A DNA stretch of 10,894 nt from Dimargaris cristalligena (lineage: Eukaryota; Kickxellomycota; Dimargaritomycetes; Dimargaritales; Dimargaritaceae), in assembly GCA_027576995.1 (NCBI GenBank), contig JANBQC010000786.1, forward strand, positions 1-10,894. The letters are read 5' to 3'. This document shows positions 1 to 8,040 of this stretch, piece after piece. The notes beneath the pieces are model-generated. The model was not told where the DNA came from, made no database searches, and saw only the letters and a program-made list of their open reading frames with translations. Numbering within the stretch: the stretch's first letter is position 1; each line of letters opens with the position of its first letter. Both the position numbers and the translations under genes were made by a program.

Positions 1-102
1 GGGGCTCAGCCTTCAACCCAAAAAATAAAAGCAAAACAAGTGCTCAGCAGTCATTGTTGTTGGGTATATATTGTAGCCCAAATGATTCCAAACTATTTAT
101 TA
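1..102 (+). repeat. Left terminal inverted repeat (102 bp)
   Basis: The first 102 bases, beginning GGGGCTCAGCCTTCAACCC, match the reverse complement of the last 102 bases of the window at 100 positions. The mismatches are at position 78 (C here, T on the matching strand of the right copy) and position 98 (T here, C there). Similarity stops after position 102. The repeat has an A-rich stretch at about 20-40. Such long, nearly perfect inverted ends are typical of DNA transposons; linear plasmids and some viruses also have them, but no polymerase gene is seen here. Confidence 0.97.
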
Positions 103-1060
103 CCATTAAATGGTAAAATATAATGTGGAGATGTAGTAGACAGTTGTTTCTTACGTCTAGTTTTAATTTCAAGGATTAAATAGTTGGGGTGACATCGCTA
201 TATACCCATCTTAACCCCTGTTTAATAAAGAAATAGCGTTGTACATCATTTGGGACGGGTACTCTCGGAAAGGTTAATGTTTTTTACGTGCGCATTCTCA
301 ACACAGCATGGATAAGCCGTTATCATCAAACATATAGGCTGTTATTGGTTTCACTGCACTAATAGTCGGGCGCTGGATCCTGATGGCGAACCGTCACCGA
401 TATCAGATTGTAATGACTGCACTATATACGCAGCTTTTCATCAATAGACCCGTTCGGCAGGGTCGCGTGAAAGCGACAGTGATAGTCGGGTTTAGATTAA
501 ACCGATACAGTATATAATTTGAAAGCCGATAATAAATTAATCTAGCGGTCCATTGATGCATTCATTTGATCAAAAACGGGCAAACATACGCTAATAAAGA
601 TGGTAGGTACACGGGTTCGTAAGTTGAAGTATCAAAATGCTCAGAATGGTTTCAGCAGCACTAATAAGATACTCGATGAGACATTGCACCAAAGACTTTA
701 GGCCACTGGCACTAGTTTCTTAAATATAACTGGAAACCCCTTACTGATAAATATACTGCTAAGTCACTAATCTCCCATAGTAGGCCAGTCTATTAATGCA
801 ATGGGAGGTGCCCACGGAACCACATTAGCTCTTCGGGCAATTTTCACCAGGGCGATCCTTATCCGGCTAGCTGGGAAAAACTGTCCGACAGTTCAGGGTT
901 TCTGCCAAAGTGTCGACTGCATCAAGGTGAAACATCGGTGCTGCAGCTCTGGGAAGTCGCGAAGATGTCGGATTTGCTAGCTTACTAATACAATGAATCC
1001 GTTTGGGCTTCCATTTACCTCACCATTCATATGTTGCTCCGCCTGAAACCTAAAACCTAA
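103..1060. other. Left arm, no supported gene
   Basis: Roughly 950 bases without a convincing gene. Base composition is mixed: TA-rich pieces alternate with GC-richer, CpG-containing islands at about 360-480 and 797-960. In the second island a + frame is open from 797 to 985 (63 codons, no ATG), and on the - strand a frame from 976 to 770 has only one stop (TGA). I recognise neither. These could be remnants of captured coding sequence, but open frames on both strands at once make this weak. A short 7-mer tandem (CCTAAAA, about two and a half copies) lies near 1049-1064. Confidence 0.5.
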
Positions 1061-1075
1061 AACCTTCACTTACAG

Positions 1076-1083
1076 TATATTAA
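1076..1083 (+). promoter_or_regulatory. Candidate TATA box of the aldo/keto reductase gene
   Basis: TATATTAA lies about 155 bases before the ATG at 1238. The DNA between them is strongly C/T-rich on the coding strand (about 1100-1200), as in many fungal promoters and leaders. A similar arrangement precedes the peptide gene at the other end of the element. Confidence 0.4.
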
Positions 1084-1237
1084 TCAGAAACTATTTGACC
1101 CCATTAATAACCCTTTCTTTTACCGGGTTCATACTTTCCGATTCTCTGTATTTCTCCCAGTTCCTCGATTATTCGTCCTTTATCATATACACGAAGAAAC
1201 TCACTCATTTAGCTCCTATCGTTTGCGTCCACTCGAA

Positions 1238-2176
1238 ATGCCCAACAGCAAGACCATTCAGCTCCATAGTGGGGCCCGCATGCCCGCCATCGGGCTCGGT
1301 ACCTGGAATGCCCAACCGGGAGAGATGGACTTCATTGTCCGGGAGGCCTGGAATCTCGGTTACCGCCATATCGACTGTGCCCATTTGTACGAAAACGAGA
1401 AAGAAATCGGTAACGCCTTGCGCCAGGCCAACGTTCCCCGAGACCAACTTTGGCTCACGTCCAAGCTCTGGAATACGGACCACCGCCCCGACGATGTCGG
1501 CCCGGCCTGCCAGACCACCCTGGACCACCTCGGGTGTGACTATCTCGATCTGTATTTGATGCACTGGCCCCTGGCCTTTGTCCACGGAGAAGGGCTCAAG
1601 CCCTTCGGTCCGGACGGTCACATGAAAATGGATACCGGAGTCACCATATTGGAAACCTGGCGGGCCATGGAAAAGCTCGTGGATGCCGGGCTCGTCCGCA
1701 ACATCGGGGTTTCGAACTTCACCATTACTCAGCTCACCGATCTTTTGCAGAACGCCCGTATTAAACCCGCCGTCAACCAAATCGAATGCAACCCCTATAT
1801 TCCCCAACATCACCTGGTGGACTTTTGTCACCAACATAGCATTGCCGTTACCGCTTACCGTCCGTTAGGCGGCCGCAGCCGCGATGACCGGCCGCCCCAG
1901 CCGCTCGTGCGCGAGGACCCTATTGTCAACCAAGTGGCCCAGCGTATTAACAAATCCCCGGCCCAAGTTATTTTGGCTTGGCTGTTAAAGCGCAACATTA
2001 GCGTCATTCCCAAATCATCGAACCCGGCCCGTCTAGCCGAGAATCTCGTGGATTTTGAACTATCTGACGAGGATGCCTCCGAAATTTCGAAGATTAAGTA
2101 CCGTCGCCGGGACTGCAACCCAGCCGTGATGTGGGCCCCCAACCTGGACTACCTAACCAAGGATGATGAACTCTGA
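1238..2176 (+). CDS. Aldo/keto reductase (AKR superfamily), intact
   Basis: A 312-residue NAD(P)H-dependent oxidoreductase of the aldo/keto reductase superfamily; such cytosolic enzymes reduce aldehydes and ketones to alcohols. The frame is open from a TTG at 1223, but the first ATG (1238) gives the usual family N-terminus with the GARMPAIGLGTW motif and has G at -3. The (beta/alpha)8 barrel is complete. The catalytic tetrad is visible as Asp46 (in HIDCAHLYENE), Tyr51, Lys76 (TSKLW) and His109 (MHWP). GLVRNIGVSNF supplies the nicotinamide-binding Ser/Asn, and Gln181 follows in NQIECNPY. IPKSSNPARLAEN carries the Lys and Arg expected for the 2'-phosphate of NADPH. Length is normal for the family. 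Two oddities: the usual SPLG motif reads RPLG, and the protein ends in DDEL although there is no signal peptide. The ETW-AME pattern resembles fungal glycerol/xylose-type reductases, but the substrate cannot be assigned. Codons are GC-rich and TA-poor, unlike the surrounding DNA. No intron is needed. Confidence 0.95.
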   Translation: MPNSKTIQLHSGARMPAIGLGTWNAQPGEMDFIVREAWNLGYRHIDCAHLYENEKEIGNALRQANVPRDQLWLTSKLWNTDHRPDDVGPACQTTLDHLGCDYLDLYLMHWPLAFVHGEGLKPFGPDGHMKMDTGVTILETWRAMEKLVDAGLVRNIGVSNFTITQLTDLLQNARIKPAVNQIECNPYIPQHHLVDFCHQHSIAVTAYRPLGGRSRDDRPPQPLVREDPIVNQVAQRINKSPAQVILAWLLKRNISVIPKSSNPARLAENLVDFELSDEDASEISKIKYRRRDCNPAVMWAPNLDYLTKDDEL

Positions 2177-2712
2177 AGACCACCCTCTATTGGCACCATT
2201 TAAATGCGAGAAGTTCAAGGCACCTGTATTGAATGTTGAATGCAGTTCTTACAGGATGATTGGCGAGCGACTTCTGTTATCTGTAACGTCTAGCCTGGAA
2301 AATATATTTTCGTGAATCAACTGAACCAACCTTTATACAGACGCTTTATTAAAAGCCCTTTCGGGGTTTTTTGATAATGTTGTTGTCGAAGTAGACGTCG
2401 GTGACTCAAATCTGACCGTTTCCCGATATGTAAACTACGCAATAGTTGATTACCTTGGCAGATGTGAAATATGTTGTATGCTATCTTTGATGACGCATCC
2501 GTGGCTGAGAAATATTTAGTAATAAAGTTCATGTAATAAACATAGCAATTCTGACATTTCCCCACAGATTTATGCTAAACACAGTCGCCACCCCCACACC
2601 ATTCTTATTAAATTATTCACATTCGCAACCAGAGTGAAATTACTTCATTTCTACAGTTTAGTTTCCTCTAATTTGGGATAGGTATTCAATAAATATGGCG
2701 AGTGTATTATAA
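2177..2712. other. Convergent intergenic region
   Basis: Lies between the stop of the reductase gene (+) and the end of the RING gene (-), so it should hold both 3' ends. An AATAAA at 2521 on + is a possible poly(A) signal for the reductase. TTTATT at about 2342-2347 gives AATAAA on - and might serve the opposite gene. A short hairpin with loop TTTC at about 2351-2370 is also present. An 82-codon frame on - (2565-2317) starts with GTG, is low in complexity and has no recognisable motif; I do not call it. Confidence 0.4.
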
Positions 2713-3183
2713 TTAATATATATATATATAAGGGACTGTCTGCGAATAAATGAGCTCAGGTAATTTAATAAATATAAATAGTGTGCTCCTCGTTAGGCCA
2801 TTTTTGGACACAGCTTCAGATGGGCGATAGTCGGGTCCAGCCATTTGAATACAGTGGGGAGCAATATCCAATTTACACAATGGGCAGACTGACGACTTTT
2901 CGAGGAACCACTGGTCAATGCACTCAACATGGAAGATGTGGAAGCAAGGCAGTTGGCGGATTTTATGGCCCTTCTCGATGGCATCGATACAAACCGAGCA
3001 AGTCTCATGAGCGCCATCCATACCGGCTGATACTTTGGTTGGCTCATCATGGGTTGATGGGCTGGCCAAAGTTTTCTCATTGTCAGGGGATGAGCTGAAA
3101 TGGACCGACGGCGGTTGTCGCGTACTCGCCGGACTCAAGTCGACATCCTCGTCCACTTGGGTGTCACCACGGTCATCGAACAT
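2713..3183 (-). CDS. RING-H2 part of the PA-TM-RING gene, open frame
   Basis: The longest undamaged part of the ligase gene. Counting from the internal ATG at 3183 it is 156 codons; the frame is actually open upstream to 3303 and reads LDPRLLQYIPEID, which looks like the natural continuation from the membrane segment, so the ATG is probably not the true start. After an acidic Ser/Pro/Thr-rich linker comes the RING-H2 finger: Cys62, Cys65, Cys80, His82, His85, Cys88, Cys100, Cys103, with Trp92 and Pro101. All eight zinc ligands are present, so E2 binding could be kept if a short protein were made. The last 30 or so residues (hydrophobic, ending YIYIY over an AT repeat) look like run-on into 3' untranslated DNA rather than real protein. 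Confidence 0.6.
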   Translation of the reverse strand: MFDDRGDTQVDEDVDLSPASTRQPPSVHFSSSPDNEKTLASPSTHDEPTKVSAGMDGAHETCSVCIDAIEKGHKIRQLPCFHIFHVECIDQWFLEKSSVCPLCKLDIAPHCIQMAGPDYRPSEAVSKNGLTRSTLFIFIKLPELIYSQTVPYIYIY

Positions 3184-3817
3184 TGATACTTCACAGTTAT
3201 GGTAGTAAAAAACTGCTGCCCGTCTAATATCAGTGAGATTCCGCTTTTTGGTGTCGATTTCCGGAATATACTGGAGCAGCCTGGGGTCCAGCCGAGCCCT
3301 CCTTCAATGTGGCTTGCAGTGTTTCGATGCCCTGATCACGCCGGCTTGCCCGGGCAAGGTCGTAACGGCGTTGGCGAATGGACATACGGATCAGGAAAGT
3401 CGCAAAAATAATGACTATAACCCCGGCGGCCTCGCCTACAGCGCCACCAATAATTGTCCTGGTTTTCGTATTATTATTAACAATATTGGTTGAGGTAATC
3501 TAGTCTCATTTATCATCCAAAAAGGATATGCGAAGGTATAGGAAAGATGTATTATCACCCATGGCCTGGACGAGTTTACGAGCGACACGGTTCGGAATAG
3601 CGATTATCGGCCGATTGGTGGCTGTACCCAAACTAGTGAAAACTACTTTGTCATTAGCACAATACGCAATGGAAAAAATAACTTAGTTCCTGTCGAAATA
3701 CTGGAGGCTGGTCGATGTGGATTGGTAGGTCGTCAAATTAAACAGGGCTACATAGCCTAGTTTGGACGGGTATTGTTTCTTGCTGGCGCTGTACTCGAAT
3801 GGCAAACCCTGTTGGGG

Positions 3818-4048
3818 CTAGAATATACATAGCGTCCATATGGTTCACATAGTTAGAGAATAATAGTAAGCACAGTAGAAAAGGCGTGGATAGTTGTTAG
3901 TTTTTATAAGGTGGAAACCATCCTCTTGGAGCTAAGTTTACTGCTCTTCCTAGTAATGGGTCGGGGCCTCTACAAGGCAACATGCTAATGGGTGGAGGTG
4001 GGTTTTAAAGATGCCTGCAATAAAAGGGCTTAGAAAGTGCTAACATAC
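3818..4048 (-). other. Intron 1 of the PA-TM-RING gene
   Basis: On the - strand the donor is GAG|GTATGT and the acceptor ATTCTAG|CCC. A CTAAC branch-like site lies about 35 bases before the acceptor, and the intron is 231 bases long. Splicing joins phase 0 to phase 0 (KFE to PQQGLPFEYS). An alternative acceptor, TTGCAG at 4020-4015, would give a 34-base intron but runs into a TAG after nine codons, so I prefer the longer one. The donor is strong; the acceptor choice is an inference. Confidence 0.5.
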
Positions 4049-4358
4049 CTCGAACTTTACTTCTTGGGATATTCTTGTATCAATAACCTGTACTGTATCA
4101 ATTTCGAAGGTTGTCTCGTTTGTTGCGATACTGTAGTTGTCGGCAAATGTGATGACATCGCCAGGCAGGCGAATTTGTTTCTGAGCAGTGATAATTCCGG
4201 CAGTCAGAAAACTAGCTACAGCGAGCCCATAGACCCATAATTGGAAATTAACCATCTTTCCGAAATGCGGAGAATAGTGGGCTAAAGGGACAGGGCTGAT
4301 AAATGTATAGATGGGGGCGGAAGTATGAAGAAAACGTAAGAGGAGTCGGGGGAAACAA

Positions 4359-4366
4359 CTATATAC
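4359..4366 (-). promoter_or_regulatory. Candidate TATA box of the PA-TM-RING gene
   Basis: On the - strand TATATAG lies about 105 bases before the ATG at 4255. The DNA between is C/T-rich on the coding strand, matching the style of the other promoters in the element. Confidence 0.35.
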
Positions 4367-4693
4367 TGCCAGTGTGCTTTGAGTAGAATAATCTATGGAA
4401 ATATAAACAGTTGTCAATATTACATCAATTACCAGTAAATGAAATTGCATATAATCTTGGCATTAAAGGGATAGCTGGGCCAGTATCTCAATGTAGAGTA
4501 CCAAGGGAATAGAGGTCGTAGGTTGGGTTAGGCTACACTATGTATATCCTGTAACTGATTAAGCCGAGTGGGGCCAGAGAACTGTATAAATGACTAAAGC
4601 CGAGTAGGACAAATAACTAAACAAAATATAGTAGATAATAATTATTTTATTGAAAGACACGGGATCCTGGTCTGCCACTCGGGGCGGCCTATA

Positions 4694-4915
4694 TTATTCC
4701 TCTGGGATGAGGTGTGGTTCTTGTGCCGTTGGGGTGGGGCTATCTTCCTCCATGGCGGGGGATAGATGAGTCGCGGCATGGTCCTTTGGTTCCTCCTCAC
4801 TTGAGTACCATGTACTATGGGGAGGATTGACCTCTCGCCCATGAATGGTGGATGCCTCCCCCGGTTGCAATCCTACCGCTGACAATACTTTTTCCAAGAT
4901 CCTTTGGATCAGAAT
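4694..4915 (-). other. Possible C-terminal exon fragment, unknown protein
   Basis: A - strand frame open from 4915 to a TAA at 4694. It has no ATG start, beginning after a TAA. It reads as a short hydrophobic/basic helix (LIQRILEKVLSAVGL) followed by an acidic Pro/Ser/Glu-rich tail ending LIPEE. Composition is protein-like and GC-rich relative to the surroundings, but a second - strand frame (4842-4642, ATG at 4842) overlaps it. I recognise no family. Confidence 0.22.
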
Positions 4916-5083
4916 GGATTAGAAAATGGGTGCCGCAAATGCACTGTATAGATGGGCAGTTAGTTCACTGTCGCACTTCACTTCCAATAGTGAACTGTGA
5001 ATGCGTGAGGGTACAAACTCTGTACACAGTAGTCCCTCTTATTAATAGCAAATCAGGCGACCTTTAAGTCATCGCGCTCATTT

Positions 5084-5329
5084 ATGTCTGGGTTTCCACC
5101 GCTACCACCTCGTGATCTACTGGCATTAAAGCGAGATATGCTAGATCAAATGGCAGCCGCAAAAGCATGTCGGCCTCTCGAATACGGTGGCTTAAAGCCG
5201 GACAGGCCACCACTTCCTGTTACCATCAGTGAGCAGTTATTCCCGAGAAATCTACGTGTCAGACTAAATAAGTGCCATGCTCTAGTGGTATGGTTAAAGC
5301 CTGCATTGAAAACCCGAAAATATACATAG
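5084..5329 (+). CDS. Small proline-rich ORF, unknown
   Basis: An ATG-started 81-codon frame. The N-terminal half is proline-rich (SGFPPLPPRD), then has a Leu/Lys/Met helix-like stretch (LLALKRDMLDQMAAAKA) and another Pro-rich piece. There is a GTGAGC donor-like site in the ISEQ codons near 5229 and a TTCTAG acceptor-like site at about 5356; splicing these would replace the C-terminus and end after 12 codons. No family is recognised, and T at -3 is a poor start context. The antisense strand is also open here (ATG at 5400, 84 codons, continuing past two TGA stops to about 4997), so only one of the two, or neither, is real. Confidence 0.28.
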   Translation: MSGFPPLPPRDLLALKRDMLDQMAAAKACRPLEYGGLKPDRPPLPVTISEQLFPRNLRVRLNKCHALVVWLKPALKTRKYT

Positions 5330-5400
5330 TGCGAGCTGACCATTTTAATTATTCTAGGTATTGGGGGCCTTTCTGGAGAAGTGCAGCCATTTTGAGGCAT

Positions 5401-8040
5401 TAGTGACCAGGCGATCTACCTGTCTTCAGCTGGGAGGGGAAGTATGTGTACTTCAATTGCATGTTTGTATTTCTTACACCTAATGATTCATTAGTATGGA
5501 CATAGCGAGCCTATTATAAATCCATTTTTACCAATACTTGGGCCCCTCGTAGCCAATATGCTGGAATACTAAGGACATAAAGGAAATGAAACTGGAAGTA
5601 AGGGAAGAAAGCAGCTAGAGGATGGTAGGTGCCTCTAGGTAGTTAGTTTTATTGAACTGTAATTTTTGATGGGGTGAAATATAAGTGGCTAACATAAATG
5701 ATCTCATGATAGCAGAATAAACTAACATAATTGGATAAAATAGGATAGGATAAAGAACATGTAAGAACATATTCTTCAACACAATATTAGTTGTCTGCAG
5801 CCACATATTAAAGTAATTAACATTACCCATTGATTGGGATTTGATGCCAGCATCCCAACAGCCCCAACTGCAGTTTATTTATAACTGTATTTATAAACCC
5901 ATTAGCAGGTAGTATTGAGGAAAGCCACTAGATAAACTGAAGTTGGCCTACAGTGATACCAAGTTGGTTTCCTCTACTATATTGCATTTTTTTCAATTGA
6001 TTCACCAAATAGAATATCTATTCAATTCTACCAATTAACAGGTTCATCAAGTAGATTGATTGGCAAGGATATTCATAGTGATGTTTTTAAGCAATTATGT
6101 CCATCATTCTTGTGTTGATATCTGCCTTATCCCCACCTAATAATGTACTTCACTGACTGCCACCACTAATCAGTGGTGCCAATATTTATCCCCACCCCCA
6201 TTGAAGGGTCAAGAGCAAGGTAGGCAACATTCATCTACCATCTCCTCAGGTTGGCTAGGTGAGTGCTAATATACAGTTGGTAAGTCCAATTCTTTATCCT
6301 ATATCTTCACACCAGATTGTCAACCAGGATCTCCTTTGGTGGTTTTGACTATTGCATTGCCGTGAACTGGTGCTCCAGTATAGTTGTTAAGCATCTCACC
6401 AGATTGGGATGGCATGAGTCTTGATGGGGGGTTGGGGTCATTTTAATATTCAGATATTTGAGGATTAGAGTGGTAGATGGAAATCAATCAGGCAAGGCAT
6501 GCAATAGACAAAAAGCAGATATTAAGGCTGATATTCTTGTGTATTTATTGAAAAGAATGCTGGATGAATCACACTATGATTGCTCACATTGGTGAAAACA
6601 CCTCACTTAAACCCAGTAAATGAATGATCTCTTGGTGGGTCAAATTGTGTAAAGTAATCAATGGCTTGCTAGCACTAATGACTGGCAGAAAAAACCCCTG
6701 TGTAAACTAATATTATTAAAATTATTGTACATTCCCAACCCAGTCGGACAGCTGTGTTTATTGATTTATAAATAAGGGAAGTGAAAAGTAAAGCAACTGA
6801 TGGTATTATTGTAAGAATATGGGATAAATACAAAGATAGTAGCATATTATGAGTATATATCCTTAGCTGTTTCTGTGACAGCCATGTACTGAAAAAACCA
6901 ACCAGATTACCCATACTAGGCTTGGAGTTTGTTGCCCAAGTTAACTACTCTTAGTCCATCAAGAGTCTTGGGGGTAGGCTTCTAACAGACAGATAAGGTT
7001 TAGGCTCAGCCAAGCAGGTCCTAGTATTAGGATGGGGTACTGTACTAACTAATAAAGGATAAGTGCAGGTTTATGTAAGGGATGTGCAGTGGGCACACTT
7101 ACTAATTAGTATGAGGGGGTGAGTATATATAGAGTTTATTGAGGTAAACTAGGGGGTAGGAAATAAGCTAAGGAATTGAACTGGTCTATAATGGGGCCCA
7201 GTTATATATACATGGGGACAGCTCCAGAGGGTGGGTCTAAGGGGAATACTACTAATTAGGGTATAGATAAAATAGTCCAGCTGGATAGCATTGTATCTGG
7301 AAGACTCTCATGGGAACCAGAAGAGTCTTTAGATCAGCTAGTCAAGTATTTGGTGTTAAGGGTTGGGGCTGGAAGGGGAAGGGGAAGGGTTATATAATAA
7401 ATGATGGCCCCATAGTATCAGGGGTGACTATGGGAGGGGCAATATGGCACCATAAGGCCTAATAAGGCAGACAACTGTTAGGTCCAGATTAAGGTCAGAT
7501 TAGAAGGGCCGACAGAGTTTTATGTTCATCTTTAAATAGATATAGTAGATATCTTTATCGCTATATATAATGTTCCATTTTAAAGGGATCACATTTTCTC
7601 AGACTTATATGTAGTGTTTATTGGTTCTACCCTCAGTATACTAGGGCAGGGGCTACTGAGGCTGGGCTTGGCCTCCCTTGAAGAATAATTTGGGGCCAAT
7701 ATGATGGGACTCTGATTAACCTGATGGAGGTTTTGTTAATTTGGAAGGACTAGACTAGGGCAGTGCTTAAACTCATAACAATCCATTAATTCAGGGAAAG
7801 AAATAAGAACCTCAGAATGTACAGTAATTGCCAGTAAAAAGAATGATGCTAATTTATTTTACTGGACTTTTAGAAGCCTCTTTTCTCATTAATGGGTAAC
7901 TTGTTTTCTTCTGCAGGGTTCTAGTGATACGGTATGAGCACAATAGTGAATCTGAGGGGGCTGGTGGTTTTTATTGTACAGGATAATGTATGCTATTAAG
8001 ACCAGGCCCCCTGTCCTTGTTATGCCCTGAATTAAACATT
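5401..8040. other. Long AT-rich, CpG-poor stretch without genes
   Basis: About 2.6 kb in which I see no supported gene. CpG is almost absent by eye, while TpG, CpA and TpA are common, and many short AT-rich words recur (for example ACTAATTAG near 7100 and 7250). Two ATG-started - strand frames (5830-5615 and 6914-6675) encode hydrophobic 71- and 79-residue peptides, but AT-rich DNA gives hydrophobic codons by chance. A G-run cluster lies at 7365-7389. The change to CpG-containing sequence near 8040 is fairly sharp. Confidence 0.55.
7365..7389 (+). other. Potential G-quadruplex motif
   Basis: Four runs of three or more G (7365-7368, 7375-7378, 7381-7384, 7387-7389) separated by loops of 6, 2 and 2 bases, formed by a GGGGAA short tandem. 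This fits the usual G-quadruplex pattern. Function in this place is unknown. Confidence 0.45.

Larger units (their letters stand above)
2713..4255 (-). pseudogene. PA-transmembrane-RING E3 ubiquitin ligase, decayed
   Basis: Reads on - from an ATG at 4255. Exon 1 (4255-4049, 69 codons) starts with a signal peptide (hydrophobic YGLAVASFLTAG) and an Asn-rich lumenal stretch. After an intron the same phase continues at 3817 with a PA (protease-associated)-like region, including GYVALFNLT and RPIIAIPNRVARKLVQAM. It then reaches a transmembrane helix (about 3454-3386) followed by basic residues (RQRRYDLARASRR), and finally a cytosolic RING-H2 finger. The zinc ligands are CSVC, then C-x-H-x2-H-x2-C in CFHIFHVEC, then CPLC (C3H2C3), with the expected Trp after the second cluster. 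PA-TM-RING proteins (RNF13/GRAIL type) are E3 ligases of the endomembrane system. The copy is broken: in-frame TAA (3685-3683), TGA (3508-3506) and TAG (3502-3500), plus a shift of frame between 3303 and 3232. I found no GT-AG introns that would repair these. Family assignment is firm; a more complex gene structure instead of decay remains possible. Confidence 0.72.

Noticed and set aside
1205..1837. 210-codon frame on the minus strand
   Set aside because: Antisense shadow of the aldo/keto reductase, whose motifs prove the + strand; GC-rich coding DNA often leaves an open antisense frame.
2351..2370. Hairpin followed by a T-run, like a bacterial terminator
   Set aside because: The surrounding genes are eukaryotic, the stem has a mismatch and it lies about 180 bases past the stop; likely chance.
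2781..3098. 105-codon frame on the plus strand
   Set aside because: Antisense of the RING-H2 finger, whose eight zinc ligands settle the minus strand.
5615..6914. Two hydrophobic minus-strand frames starting MGN (5830-5615 and 6914-6675)
   Set aside because: AT-rich DNA yields Ile/Leu/Tyr-rich frames by chance; no family, no promoter pattern and no conserved motif beyond the first three residues.
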